Shown: positions 1 through 8,450, counted from the stretch's first letter. The stretch is 64,000 nucleotides of DNA from Pseudomonas sp. MH9.2 (GCF_034353875.1 NZ_CP133784.1:1860001-1924000), one strand, 5' to 3'. Program-made: numbers and translations. Notes: generated from the sequence alone by a model not told the origin.

Positions 1-255
1 TACATCGCCGGCGCATCGGGTAAAAAGCTCGACGTGACCTACCGCATGGCTTGGTACCGTGGCCTGAAAACCACTTACTACCTCCGTGCCCTGGCCGCGA
101 CCAGCACCGAGAAGTCGACCATCAGCACCAGCAAGCTCAACGCAGTCTCGAGCGGCAACCACGGCGACGACTCCGTACTCGCCGCCCCTGCCGGTCCAGC
201 GCCAGTGCCTAAAGCCTGCGCTATCGATGAGCCGGATTGCGAAGCCTGCCAATAA
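1..255 (+). CDS. nrdA: Ribonucleoside-diphosphate reductase alpha subunit, C-terminal end (partial)
   Basis: The window opens inside this gene, and frame 1 reads through to a TAA at 253-255, giving the last 84 residues. The segment GLKTTYYLR followed by a low-complexity linker and a final DCEACQ matches the C-terminus of class Ia NrdA. The Cys pair in DCEAC is the mobile redox pair that passes electrons from thioredoxin or glutaredoxin to the active site of the large subunit. nrdB follows 191 nt downstream on the same strand, the usual nrdAB order. The start and catalytic core lie outside the window. Confidence 0.93.
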   Translation, partial: YIAGASGKKLDVTYRMAWYRGLKTTYYLRALAATSTEKSTISTSKLNAVSSGNHGDDSVLAAPAGPAPVPKACAIDEPDCEACQ

Positions 256-446
256 TTCATCCGGGCGTCGCACGAGTCTGAGTGGCGCCCGCGTTGTTTT
301 GCAGTGCGGGTATTGAAAGCAACATCAAGGGCCTCTGAGCCCTACAATTTTATGTTTTTTGCGTGCAGCAAACGTAACGCAAGCAACACACCTAAAGATC
401 CACAGGCCAGTCCAGCAGACTGGCCCTCACGCAGGAGACGAACATC

Positions 447-1694
447 ATGCTGAGCTGGGACGAATTCGATAAAGAAGACGGCGAAGTAGCCGCCAAAGCA
501 ACCAACGCCGGTCACGCCAACGAAGCCAACATGGACCGCCTCGACAGCGCTGGTGGCGCCGCCGCCCTCGCCGCCCGTGCAGTCACGAACACCGACTCGG
601 CCGCGATCATCCGCGCCAAGGCGGCTCTGGACAGCCTCGACGTCGCCGAAGGTCTGGCTGAACTCGAAGGCGCCAGCGCCCGCGTTGCCGTTGACGAAAA
701 GATGATGATCAACTGCCGCGCCGACCTCAACCAACTGGTCCCGTTCAAATACGACTGGGCTTGGCAGAAGTACCTCGACGGCTGCGCGAACCACTGGATG
801 CCGCAAGAAGTCAACATGACCGCCGACATCGCTGTCTGGCGTGATCCGGAAGGCCTGACCGACGACGAACGCCGCATCGTCATGCGCAACCTTGGCTTCT
901 TCTCCACCGCCGACTCCCTGGTTGCCAACAACCTGGTACTCGCCGTATACCGCCTGATCACCAACCCGGAGTGCCGCCAGTACATCCTGCGCCAGGCCTT
1001 CGAAGAAGCGATCCACACCCACGCCTACCAGTACTGCATCGAATCGCTGGGCATGGACGAAGGCGAGATCTTCAACATGTACCACGAGATCCCATCGGTC
1101 GCCAAAAAGGCCGCCTGGGGCCTCAAATACACCCGCTCGATCTCCGATCCGAAGTTCGAAACCGGCACCGTCGACACCGACAAAGAACTGCTGCGCAACC
1201 TGATCGCCTACTACTGCGTGCTGGAAGGCATCTTCTTCTACTGCGGCTTCACCCAAATCCTCTCCATGGGCCGTCGCAACAAAATGACCGGCGTCGCCGA
1301 GCAGTTCCAATACATCCTGCGCGACGAATCCATGCACCTGAACTTCGGCATCGACGTGATCAACCAGATCAAAATCGAAAACCCACACCTGTGGGACGCT
1401 GAAATGAAGGAAGAAGCCAGCCAAATGATCCTCCAGGGCACCCAACTGGAAATCGAATACGCCCGCGACACCATGCCTCGCGGCGTACTGGGCATGAACG
1501 CGGCAATGATGGAGGACTACCTCAAATTCATCGCCAACCGTCGTTTGAGCCAGATTGGCTTGAAGGAAGAATACCCAGGCACAACCAACCCGTTCCCATG
1601 GATGAGCGAGATCATGGACTTGAAGAAAGAGAAAAACTTCTTCGAAACTCGGGTTATTGAGTATCAGACCGGTGGGGCTTTGAGCTGGGATTGA
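447..1694 (+). CDS. nrdB: Ribonucleoside-diphosphate reductase beta subunit (class Ia)
   Basis: This 415-residue protein is the radical-generating small subunit of aerobic ribonucleotide reductase, which with NrdA makes dNDPs. All di-iron ligands are readable: D156, E187 and H190 (EAIH), E260 (VLEGIFFY), E294 and H297 (DESMH). The radical tyrosine is Y194 in HTHAY. An N-terminal extension of about 100 residues before the ferritin-like core is Ala-rich and longer than in E. coli NrdB, as in other pseudomonads. The ATG at 447 has AGGAG 9 nt upstream. A strong terminator follows, so it closes the nrdAB transcript. Confidence 0.97.
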   Translation: MLSWDEFDKEDGEVAAKATNAGHANEANMDRLDSAGGAAALAARAVTNTDSAAIIRAKAALDSLDVAEGLAELEGASARVAVDEKMMINCRADLNQLVPFKYDWAWQKYLDGCANHWMPQEVNMTADIAVWRDPEGLTDDERRIVMRNLGFFSTADSLVANNLVLAVYRLITNPECRQYILRQAFEEAIHTHAYQYCIESLGMDEGEIFNMYHEIPSVAKKAAWGLKYTRSISDPKFETGTVDTDKELLRNLIAYYCVLEGIFFYCGFTQILSMGRRNKMTGVAEQFQYILRDESMHLNFGIDVINQIKIENPHLWDAEMKEEASQMILQGTQLEIEYARDTMPRGVLGMNAAMMEDYLKFIANRRLSQIGLKEEYPGTTNPFPWMSEIMDLKKEKNFFETRVIEYQTGGALSWD

Positions 1695-1727
1695 TCGCTC
1701 GATTTACTTAGCTGATGTTTGAAGTGG

Positions 1728-1760
1728 AAAAGCCAGAAGCGGTTGCTTCTGGCTTTTTTG
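1728..1760 (+). terminator. Rho-independent terminator after nrdB
   Basis: A 10-bp perfect stem, AGCCAGAAGC at 1731-1740 and its complement at 1745-1754, has a 4-nt loop and is followed by a T-run. It lies 37 nt after the nrdB stop. Confidence 0.93.
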
Positions 1761-1867
1761 TTGGGGTGACTCGACAGTGATGCACCCGATACAAATCCTC
1801 TGTAGGAGGACCGCTTCGACGTCGCGCTGTCGCGTAGCAAACTGGGTCTCGATTCTGCCCGAAGGGC

Positions 1868-1891
1868 GTAGGAGCGGACTTGTCCGCGAAG
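1868..1891 (+). repeat. Pseudomonas REP element
   Basis: The sequence GTAGGAGCGGAC-TTGTCCGCGAAG is the typical Pseudomonas REP palindrome (GTAGGAGC...GCGAA). A degenerate relative starts near 1801. It lies between nrdB and the small exported protein gene and probably has no coding role. Confidence 0.75.
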
Positions 1892-1983
1892 ACTGAATAA
1901 CAAACGCCCCACAGTGCCACGGGATGCTATGCCCTCCCGGACGGGAGGAATACTCTGAAATCAGTTTTCAGCAATGTGTTCGG

Positions 1984-2274
1984 TCATGCCTTCAGTCGCC
2001 GACGATAATCCTCAACCATCTCCTTAGAAACATCCTCTTTAAAGCAAAGCGGCGCATACCCACCAGCACGGTTATACGCGCTACGCTTGCCGCAACGGCT
2101 ACCGTTTCTCGCAGAGTTATATGGACACGGACAATTGCCTGGGTATGACGATATCGAGTCGTCAATGAGGGTCTTGATGATTGCTGAATCTGAAAGATTG
2201 ACGTCCTTGCCAGACACCGAAAAAGCACAGAGCAGCGACAGCACTGCGATAAACCCTATCCCTATTTTTTTCAT
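1984..2274 (-). CDS. Small exported Cys-rich protein, function unknown
   Basis: This 96-residue protein starts with a clear signal peptide (MKKIGIGFIAVLSLLCAFSV, cleavage near SGK). The mature part has a compact motif: NCPCPYN, then GSRCGKRSAYNRAGGYAPLC, giving four Cys that could form disulfides in the periplasm. The ATG at 2274 is chosen over longer starts because AAGGAA lies 6-7 nt upstream and the signal peptide begins there. It is divergent from the HNH nuclease gene, and similar peptides sit near nuclease genes as I recall, but no role is established here. It is a real gene by signal peptide, SD site and motif conservation; its function is unknown. Confidence 0.7.
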   Translation of the reverse strand: MKKIGIGFIAVLSLLCAFSVSGKDVNLSDSAIIKTLIDDSISSYPGNCPCPYNSARNGSRCGKRSAYNRAGGYAPLCFKEDVSKEMVEDYRRRLKA

Positions 2275-2379
2275 GGCAGTTCCTTCGCTTGCGGATGACA
2301 TATCCAGCAAACTTTTTACCATGATGACTAAAAGCCATCAAACATCACCGCTTCATCTTCTGTAGGAAAGATCCCTTAA

Positions 2380-2455
2380 TAGACACAGATTCGTCCTACA
2401 CGTATCTTCGCGCTGGCATTTCAATATCGGCGCCGTTATGACGAAAAAAACATCG
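2380..2455 (+). repeat. Duplicated leader, copy upstream of the HNH gene
   Basis: About 76 nt, from TAGACAC through the start codon and the first codons (M-T-K-K-T-S), closely match 5846-5922 in front of the Mrr-like gene. Shared blocks include ATCTTC, TTTCAATATC and AAAAAAAC after the ATG. It probably carries the common promoter/translation signals of both genes. Confidence 0.75.
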
Positions 2456-3169
2456 ACTCGCTGGAACGATATCGAGCTAGAGGCCGCTGTAGATGCGTAC
2501 CTCGGCATGCTTCAAAAGGAGAGGGTGTCTGAGCCGTTCAACAAAGCGGAAATAAACCGAAACCTACGTGAAGGTGCGCTTTCCGCACGAGGAAAGTCTT
2601 CCGTAGAGATGCGCATGCACAACCTTTCCAGCATCTTCATTGCTATGGGGTTGCGACGCGTCGAGGGCTATGTCCCTCGGGATAACGCGGGGACAAACAT
2701 CCGCAGTAAGATCCAAGCGATTCTAGAAAGCAAAGGCGTATCCACATCAACTAGTTACGTTGCATCGACCGACATCAAATCACCTAATCAGAAAACTGAG
2801 GAGTCCTCTACTGACTTCCTAAGCCCACCGCCACCAGGCAACAAATATCCAAAGTCTGTAACGAGTACAACGACTACTTATGAACGTGATCTTAAGGTTC
2901 GAGACTGGGTGCTCAAAAACGCAAAAGGGAAATGCGAGGGTTGCGGGCAGGACGCACCGTTTTTGCTCACCGACGGTGCCCCTTGTCTTGAGGTCCATCA
3001 TGTTCGTCGCTTAGCTGATAATGGCAGCGACAGAACAACGAACGCCGTCGCGCTCTGCCCGAATTGCCACCGACGCTGTCATTTGTCAGCAGATGGGAAA
3101 ATGTTTACAGCATCGCTCTACGAAAGACTTAATCGTTTGATTATCGAAGATCCAGATGTGAATAAATGA
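2438..3169 (+). CDS. HNH endonuclease-family protein
   Basis: The 243-residue protein has an N-terminal helical region (1-95, with the segment NLREGALSARGKSSVEMRMHNLS seen in several HNH proteins), a polar linker (100-145), and a C-terminal McrA-like HNH domain. The structural zinc site is C166/C169 with C207/C210. The catalytic set is H187-H188, N202 and H211 in LEVHHVRRL...NAVALCPNCHRRCH. Such proteins cut DNA, often modified or foreign DNA, so a restriction or defence role is likely but not shown. The leader and first codons are shared with the Mrr-like gene 3.4 kb downstream. It is divergent from the small exported Cys-rich protein. Confidence 0.88.
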   Translation: MTKKTSTRWNDIELEAAVDAYLGMLQKERVSEPFNKAEINRNLREGALSARGKSSVEMRMHNLSSIFIAMGLRRVEGYVPRDNAGTNIRSKIQAILESKGVSTSTSYVASTDIKSPNQKTEESSTDFLSPPPPGNKYPKSVTSTTTTYERDLKVRDWVLKNAKGKCEGCGQDAPFLLTDGAPCLEVHHVRRLADNGSDRTTNAVALCPNCHRRCHLSADGKMFTASLYERLNRLIIEDPDVNK

Positions 3170-3356
3170 GCCCATAAAGCCCGGTCCAGAGCCTTGCGCC
3201 AATTAAGACACCTGACTAAAGCGATGACAGAGGTCAGGGTCACACAGCACTCAATGCCGTAACATGGCCTACTTCAATTCTGCTTTCTCCCGGTTTTTCC
3301 GGTCAGTATTTATTCAGAATTATCGTTAAAGCCGTAAATGGCTGGAGCATGCGTCC

Positions 3357-4610
3357 TTGAAAAGCTGGCACTGTATCGTTGGCATCCTGCTGATCACGGC
3401 AACGACCCTGCTCATCGAGATTCCTTCCGACACGTGGCTGACCTCGGCAACGCTGAGTCTGATCCTAGGCACTGCGGCGCTGGCCTATATGGCGGTTGCC
3501 GCCTTGCTGTCCAGCCGCTGGCGTGCCGTTGAGGTTTTGTTCGGGGGCCTGGATAGGGTCTATGAAACCCATAAATGGCTGGGTATTTGGGCGCTGGTAT
3601 TTGCCTCTCACCATTTTGTGTTCAAGGCCTATCTGGACGTCTGGCACAGCGTGCCGATCCTTGAGATGTCTAAATACTGGACGCGTCTGGTACGCCAACT
3701 GAGTTACGTTGCACTGGGCATGATTGTGTTGCTCGCCTTGAACCGGAATATCCCCTATGGCCTGTGGCGCTGGTGGCACAAGCTGTCAGGCCCGCTGTTT
3801 GTGATCGTCATCCTGCATTGGCTGAGCTTCAAGTCGCCTATGACGTTGAGCAACCCCGCCGGCATCTGGTTAGCGCTGTTGTGTGGCACGGGTGCGCTCG
3901 CGGCGTTCTACAAACTGCTGCTTTACCCCTTCATCGCTACCGCTGGCGAATACAAGGTGTCGGCCGTTTCCCTTGGCAAGAATTCCCTGAGCCTTGAGCT
4001 TGAGCCGATCCATAGCGGCTTTACGTTCAAGGCAGGGCAGTTTGCGTTCCTGGCCATGAAGGAGAAAGGCTTGCGCGAGCCTCACCCGTTCACTATTGCT
4101 GCCGCCCATTCCGACAGTGGCCGTATCAAGTTTGTGATCCGCGCCTTGGGGGACTACACGCAGAAACTGCGCGATCAGGTCAAGGTTGGGATGCTGGCGG
4201 ATATCTATGCACCGTACGGACGCTTCAAGCGTCAGCCCGGCGCGGAGCGGGAAATCTGGATCGGCGGAGGTGTGGGTATTTCGCCATTCATCTCTTGGCT
4301 GCAGGACACGTCTGCCAGCCACTTCGACAATGCCACTCTGGTCTATTGCTTTAATCCGTCGCGAGCGTTCCCGAGCGTCGAGCTTTTGCAAGGTATGGCC
4401 GAAAAGCGTGGGGTCGAGTTCGTTGGCAATGGCGGGGGTGCCGATCAGTTGGCTGAAACCGTGCGTCAGGCAGCCACCCAAACAGATCCGGCACAGATCC
4501 ACGTTAGCTTCTGTGGTCCCAAGGGCTTGATGTCACGCGTCCGTGAACTGATGCGCGAAAGCGGGATTCCTGAAGGTAATCTCCACTACGAATTTTTTGA
4601 GTTCCGCTGA
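3357..4610 (+). CDS. Ferric-reductase-like transmembrane flavocytochrome
   Basis: The 417-residue membrane oxidoreductase has an N-terminal ferric reductase-like domain (about 1-185) with six or so helices and haem-ligand-type His (HKWLG, SHHF, WHKLSG, LHWL). A FAD-binding domain follows (200-290, EPHPFTIAAAH) and then an NAD(P)H-binding domain (300-417, IGGGVGISPF and FCGPKG). It would move electrons from cytosolic NAD(P)H across the inner membrane to ferric iron or another acceptor. No ATG fits the frame; TTG at 3357 has GGAG about 9 nt upstream, so a TTG start is proposed. The gene appears monocistronic; a remnant of an Mrr gene begins right after its stop. Confidence 0.85.
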   Translation: MKSWHCIVGILLITATTLLIEIPSDTWLTSATLSLILGTAALAYMAVAALLSSRWRAVEVLFGGLDRVYETHKWLGIWALVFASHHFVFKAYLDVWHSVPILEMSKYWTRLVRQLSYVALGMIVLLALNRNIPYGLWRWWHKLSGPLFVIVILHWLSFKSPMTLSNPAGIWLALLCGTGALAAFYKLLLYPFIATAGEYKVSAVSLGKNSLSLELEPIHSGFTFKAGQFAFLAMKEKGLREPHPFTIAAAHSDSGRIKFVIRALGDYTQKLRDQVKVGMLADIYAPYGRFKRQPGAEREIWIGGGVGISPFISWLQDTSASHFDNATLVYCFNPSRAFPSVELLQGMAEKRGVEFVGNGGGADQLAETVRQAATQTDPAQIHVSFCGPKGLMSRVRELMRESGIPEGNLHYEFFEFR

Positions 4611-4700
4611 AGCGAAGTCATGGCTAAAAACCACCTCACTCGGCGATCTCTTCACCATCGCTGGCGAAGTCCCATGATGGGTGGACACAGTGATTGCTCA
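4611..4700 (+). pseudogene. Decayed 5' fragment of the Mrr-like nuclease gene
   Basis: About 90 nt starting with AGCGAAGTCATGGCTAAAAA match the start of the Mrr-like gene (5893-5984) at roughly 70 percent by eye, including CCATG-TGGGT and TG-TGATTG further in. Small indels destroy the frame after MAK. The fragment begins directly at the stop codon of the ferric reductase gene and ends before the HEPN gene, so it and the intact Mrr gene flank the MNT/HEPN module. Confidence 0.7.
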
Positions 4701-4718
4701 ATCCATGCAACACGCCAC

Positions 4719-5162
4719 TCACCCAACCAAATGTCGTTTGTTAGCGTTCAGCCAATGCTCAACCTGGACTAGCAAAGCCCGAGCATGAGCGATTGCTTCC
4801 AGCGCCATGCTTTCACTAACCGGATCTCCAGAGTAGTCACTGACATTGCGCTGCTTGCGAAGACCATCCAGGACGATCATGGTTTTCGCATCCAGACCAA
4901 TAGTCAGAGGCAAGCTCTGGATCATCGTCTGATGATGTCCGGGCTTGCTCGTCAACGTTCGATACCCATTGGCCTGCAGAGCCGAGTTGGCAGCTTGCAT
5001 GATGGCTTTGTACGCCATGTCGAAACGACCTTCGCTACTCATGTTCGTCAACTGAGCATCTGCCAGGCTGCGCCGTGCCGCATCCATCAAGCGGCTGATG
5101 CTCGCGGCATCAGGCTCGACCTTCTCCAGTGACAGTCCCAACAAATTCGCCAACGTCATCAT
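4719..5162 (-). CDS. HEPN-domain protein of an MNT/HEPN pair
   Basis: The 147-residue all-helical protein follows the MNT gene with a 1-nt TAATG overlap, so the two are translationally coupled. The fold and the C-terminal LRKQRNVSDY (101-110) fit the HEPN families that pair with minimal nucleotidyltransferases. In HEPN ribonucleases the motif is R-x4-6-H; here the His position is taken by Asp (D109), so RNase activity is doubtful. In known MNT/HEPN modules the MNT partner modifies or neutralises the HEPN toxin. This assignment rests on context, size and the RN-x-x-D-Y motif. Confidence 0.72.
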   Translation of the reverse strand: MMTLANLLGLSLEKVEPDAASISRLMDAARRSLADAQLTNMSSEGRFDMAYKAIMQAANSALQANGYRTLTSKPGHHQTMIQSLPLTIGLDAKTMIVLDGLRKQRNVSDYSGDPVSESMALEAIAHARALLVQVEHWLNANKRHLVG

Positions 5163-5752
5163 TACGCCTCATCAACCACCAGATCTTGCTGATGCCCAAT
5201 CACAAATAGCTTTGGCTTGCTCAACACGTCCCGCACAAACGCGCCCTTCTCTTCTATTAGGCGGCGCCATTCACTGATCGAGTACTGCTTGGGATTAATC
5301 TCCCTGCCGAGCGCCTCCTGAAGCGGATAGAGGTGGGTAATCAAGTCGCTAAACCTTGCGTCACCGATAACCATCAGATCGATGTCACTGCTTGAACCCG
5401 CTTTGCCGCTGGCCATGGAGCCGAATACAAAAGCCACCTTGATAGAATCTGCCAGCGGTTCCAGCGCTTCTGCCAGCGACTGAATCCAACCCTCCGTTTT
5501 GCGAAGGATACTGGCTAACTCTTCGAAAACCGGACATTCCAGATTGGCTTTGTATTGCACTTGGTTACCGACACGCATTTTTTCTAGCAAACCCGCTTCC
5601 ACCATCTTGGCTAGCTCACGACTCAGGGTGCCTGAAATGGTATCGGTGAGACGGGCAATCTCACGTTGGTGATAACGTTCGTCGGGGTGGAGCAACAACA
5701 ACGCCAGCACCTTTCTGCGGTAATCGGAAAATAGAAACGTACTCAGCGACAT
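5162..5752 (-). CDS. Winged-helix / MNT nucleotidyltransferase, likely antitoxin and autoregulator
   Basis: The 196-residue protein has two parts. Residues 1-75 are a winged helix (YHQREIARLTDTISGTLSRE, then GNQVQY as the wing) and residues 95-196 are a minimal nucleotidyltransferase with the motif GS (111-112)...SDIDLMV, giving metal-binding D123 and D125. MNT proteins transfer nucleotides and in HEPN pairs act as the antitoxin. The wHTH fusion suggests it also represses its own operon; a matching inverted repeat lies 17-54 nt upstream of the start. The HEPN gene follows with overlapping codons. Confidence 0.85.
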   Translation of the reverse strand: MSLSTFLFSDYRRKVLALLLLHPDERYHQREIARLTDTISGTLSRELAKMVEAGLLEKMRVGNQVQYKANLECPVFEELASILRKTEGWIQSLAEALEPLADSIKVAFVFGSMASGKAGSSSDIDLMVIGDARFSDLITHLYPLQEALGREINPKQYSISEWRRLIEEKGAFVRDVLSKPKLFVIGHQQDLVVDEA

Positions 5753-5768
5753 GGCAACGCCCTTATAT

Positions 5769-5806
5769 GCTGCTTTTAAGGCAGCAATTGAAGCCTAAAA
5801 AGCAGC
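5769..5806 (-). promoter_or_regulatory. Palindromic operator upstream of the MNT/HEPN operon
   Basis: GCTGCTTTTAAGGC (5769-5782) and GCCTAAAAAGCAGC (5793-5806) are inverted copies differing at one position, with a 10-nt AT-rich spacer. They lie just upstream of the wHTH-MNT start at 5752, a natural site for autorepression. Confidence 0.65.
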
Positions 5807-5845
5807 AATATTCAAGCATTGCAGGACGAGACAGATCGCACTCCG

Positions 5846-5922
5846 TAGACACCGAATCACCCTGCACGCATCTTCAGATGGCCTTTCAATATCAGCGAAG
5901 TCATGGCTAAAAAAACCTCCCC
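5846..5922 (+). repeat. Duplicated leader, copy upstream of the Mrr-like gene
   Basis: This is the counterpart of 2380-2455: TAGACACCGAATC, CACGCATCTTC, TTTCAATATC, then ATG and an A-run encoding M-A-K-K-T-S. The similarity stops shortly after the start codon, where the two nuclease genes become unrelated. Confidence 0.75.
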
Positions 5923-6823
5923 TTTCGAAGACCTCTTTTACATCGCCAGCAAACTCCCATGGTGGGTCAGTGCAATGATCGCCATCGCGTCAGGTGTGTA
6001 TCTGCATTCGATCGCCATCGCCCAGACACCGATCTATTCGGGCATGCAGCACCTGGATTCAATGATCTTCAACACCGCCTTCAAAACTTTCGCCACCTTC
6101 GGCCAGTACCTGGTCCCGCTGATTTTTCTCGGCGGTGCTGCGGCGTCGGTGTTCGGTCGACGTAAACGGCGTCGGTTGCTGGCGGCGGTCGCGATGCCGG
6201 GTGGCAAGACGCTTGAAGGCATTACCTGGCAGCAGTTCGAGCTGTTGGTGGGTGAGGCGTTGCGGCATCAGGGCTTTAGCGTTCAGGAAACCGGTGGTAA
6301 CGGGCCGGATGGCGGGGTCGATTTGGTTGCTCGCAAGGACGGAGAAAAGTACCTGGTGCAATGCAAGCAATGGCGCTCGCTGCAGGTTGGCGTGCCGACG
6401 GTTCGTGAGCTGTATGGGGCGATGGCGGCAGAGGGTGCGACGGGCGGATTTGTGATCACCAGCGGCCGCTTTACTGGGCCAGCGAAGCAGTTCGCTTCGG
6501 GACGGAACCTGCGGCTGGTGGATGGGGAGCTGCTGAACCAATGGATCGCAGCGACCAAGCGCCCAGGGCCGCGGCCTACTTCGGCTGTCGTAGAGGAACA
6601 GGTGGAGCCGGTCATTGTTCCTGAAGTTGCCAAAGCGCCCCCGGTTGCTGAGCCATCGGCCAAACCATCCCCAGCTAAACCGGTAGCGCCTGCTTGCCCT
6701 CATTGCAGGAAGCCGATGGTAATCAGAGTCGCCCGAAGTGGCGCTAATGCGGGGGGTGACTTCTGGGGGTGTTCTTCATATCCAGGGTGTAAGGGTATTC
6801 GTCCTATATTCCGGCCTCTGTAA
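5903..6823 (+). CDS. Membrane-anchored Mrr-like restriction endonuclease
   Basis: The 306-residue protein has two N-terminal transmembrane helices (about 20-40 and 66-85) followed by a basic stop (GRRKRRR). Residues 100-215 are a PD-(D/E)XK Mrr-cat domain: E113, GPDGGVD with D140, and Q153-x-K155 (VQCKQW). The C-terminus has a topoisomerase-I-type zinc finger (CPHC...GCSSYPGC). Proteins of this layout are predicted DNases, some acting on modified DNA; tethering to the membrane would suit action on incoming DNA. Target and role are inference. It shares its leader with the HNH gene, and a decayed copy of its 5' end lies at 4611. Confidence 0.87.
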   Translation: MAKKTSPFEDLFYIASKLPWWVSAMIAIASGVYLHSIAIAQTPIYSGMQHLDSMIFNTAFKTFATFGQYLVPLIFLGGAAASVFGRRKRRRLLAAVAMPGGKTLEGITWQQFELLVGEALRHQGFSVQETGGNGPDGGVDLVARKDGEKYLVQCKQWRSLQVGVPTVRELYGAMAAEGATGGFVITSGRFTGPAKQFASGRNLRLVDGELLNQWIAATKRPGPRPTSAVVEEQVEPVIVPEVAKAPPVAEPSAKPSPAKPVAPACPHCRKPMVIRVARSGANAGGDFWGCSSYPGCKGIRPIFRPL

Positions 6824-6895
6824 GATGGCTCTTGTTAAACAACTTATAAGCAATTGAAATTATTGGATTCACCACCGCAGGAAGGTCCTTCAGCC

Positions 6896-7142
6896 CTTAT
6901 TCGCAGACAAGTCAGCTCCTACCTGGGCCCGGCTTGCTGCGCGACAGTCCTATCAAACAATCGATAACCATCTGAAATAGCACATTATTCGTAGGAGCTG
7001 ACTTGTCTGCGAATAAGCCCGGCCCGGGCTTCCGTCAGGTTTGGGTTTGACCCTGCAGCCATGATCACCTGCTGGCGGGTGTTGGATCGAGGTGCGGCAG
7101 GTGGTCCGCGCTGGATGGTCTTCGCAGACAAGTCAGCTCCCA
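6896..7142. repeat. REPIN: inverted REP pair plus a third REP
   Basis: A 27-nt element at 6896-6922 is repeated as its exact reverse complement at 6991-7017 (core GTAGGAGCTGACTTGTCTGC), and a third copy in the first orientation lies at 7120-7142. The pair around a 68-nt spacer is a REP doublet (REPIN). This fills most of the 351-bp interval 6824-7174, where I see no gene. Confidence 0.85.
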
Positions 7143-7174
7143 CGAGAATCGAGACCTCGTTTGCTGCGCGAGCC

Positions 7175-8374
7175 TTAGTCCGGTAAATCCAGCGCCATGC
7201 CACCGGGGTGTTGTTTGATTTCGCTGTAAGGCACCACCGACCACTCCGGACTTTCGCAGGCGCGCATCACGCGGGCGAAGGATGGGCCGAAATACAGGCC
7301 GCCGGGTTTGAAGTACCAGGCCGGGAAGCTCCAGATGCTCGGATCGCTATAGTTGCAGTCTTCGTCTTTTGTCGCCGGTTTTTTCATTTTTTCCGGGGCG
7401 GAGATTTTTAGCTGACTCACGATCCAGGGCGCGAACTGTTTGTTGCGGTAATTAGAGAAGGTGTCAAAACTCACGCTGGATGTGCCTTTCCCGTTAGCCT
7501 CCTCTCGATCATCGTAATGGAAGGCTTTGCCTTTACCGATCCAGAGCACGTCTTCCATCGATAGCGATTTACCCGTGTTCACATCGACACTGATTGGCGA
7601 GTCGCCGAAGTCCGGATGTGCACCGCCACAGTTATAGCGAGTGAAGATATTCACGCTGACGATGCCGGGCGACAGCAGCTCGGGAGTGACTGTTTGCTGA
7701 AAGTCCGCGCCGAAGCGGCTGCCCTGGAGCAGGCAGGCGTGGTAACTGACCACTTCATTCCACAGACGGGCGCGCAGTTGTTGATTGATGCGATCACGCT
7801 GCTCCGGTGTGTAGCCCGAGGTAATCTCGAACAATGAGAGTCTGGATTCCGGTTCCGTCCACCATTGCAGGGTGTAGCCCATGAAGGTCTGCATCCTGTC
7901 CGGCTTTAGCGGCAAGCCTTGCAGGCGCAGGTAATCATAGGGCGACTGTTGATAGATCGTCTGCCAACCCGCCTCAACACCTTTGGACGGTGGCGGTACT
8001 TGTGTTTCGGTCAGTTTAACCGTGAGGGTTTTACCCCCAGGCCCCCTCCATTCACCTTGCCAGTCTGATTGTGCCCCTTGATGCAGGAGCAGCTCGGGGA
8101 GAGCGTTACCACTGTTATCGTCCAGGCCCTCCTCGAGGGTGAGCTCCTTCCCGCTCAAGACGCCGCTGAGCGGCAAGTCGTTGTGGTGTTTCTCGTAGAA
8201 GTACCGACCGCTGACCACCATCGGATCGCTCAGATCCAGCTCCAGCACAATCGGCATATTGCCCAGTGTGCCGGTGAAGACGTGCAGGGATTCACTGGCG
8301 TGAAGGGTGAATGGCAGGAATGCACAGAGGAGAAAGGCGTACGCAGGACCGGAGCTGAACAATCCTTTGGTCAT
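7175..8374 (-). CDS. Exported protein of unknown function (RsiV/DUF3298-like C-terminus)
   Basis: The 399-residue protein starts with a signal peptide (MTKGLFSSGPAYAFLLCAFL). ATG 8374 is preferred to upstream starts because AAAGGA lies 7 nt upstream and the signal begins there. The C-terminal half has features of the DUF3298/RsiV-like fold: YNCGGAHPDFG...SVDVNTGKSLSMEDVLW, a later pair of Trp-rich strands and a C-terminal PYSEIK. This suggests a periplasmic binding or sensing protein, but no ligand can be named. It appears monocistronic; the cupin gene upstream ends with its own terminator. Confidence 0.75.
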   Translation of the reverse strand: MTKGLFSSGPAYAFLLCAFLPFTLHASESLHVFTGTLGNMPIVLELDLSDPMVVSGRYFYEKHHNDLPLSGVLSGKELTLEEGLDDNSGNALPELLLHQGAQSDWQGEWRGPGGKTLTVKLTETQVPPPSKGVEAGWQTIYQQSPYDYLRLQGLPLKPDRMQTFMGYTLQWWTEPESRLSLFEITSGYTPEQRDRINQQLRARLWNEVVSYHACLLQGSRFGADFQQTVTPELLSPGIVSVNIFTRYNCGGAHPDFGDSPISVDVNTGKSLSMEDVLWIGKGKAFHYDDREEANGKGTSSVSFDTFSNYRNKQFAPWIVSQLKISAPEKMKKPATKDEDCNYSDPSIWSFPAWYFKPGGLYFGPSFARVMRACESPEWSVVPYSEIKQHPGGMALDLPD

Positions 8375-8450
8375 GAGGCAATCCTTTAGCAAAGGGATAG
8401 ACGATCCACGAACTCTAGATACAAAGCTCATTTCGTGCCCGAACAATCGC

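Noticed and set aside
342..1445. Long open frame (367 codons) on the minus strand across nrdB
   Set aside because: It is antisense to a gene with every catalytic residue intact; high GC gives long shadow frames here.
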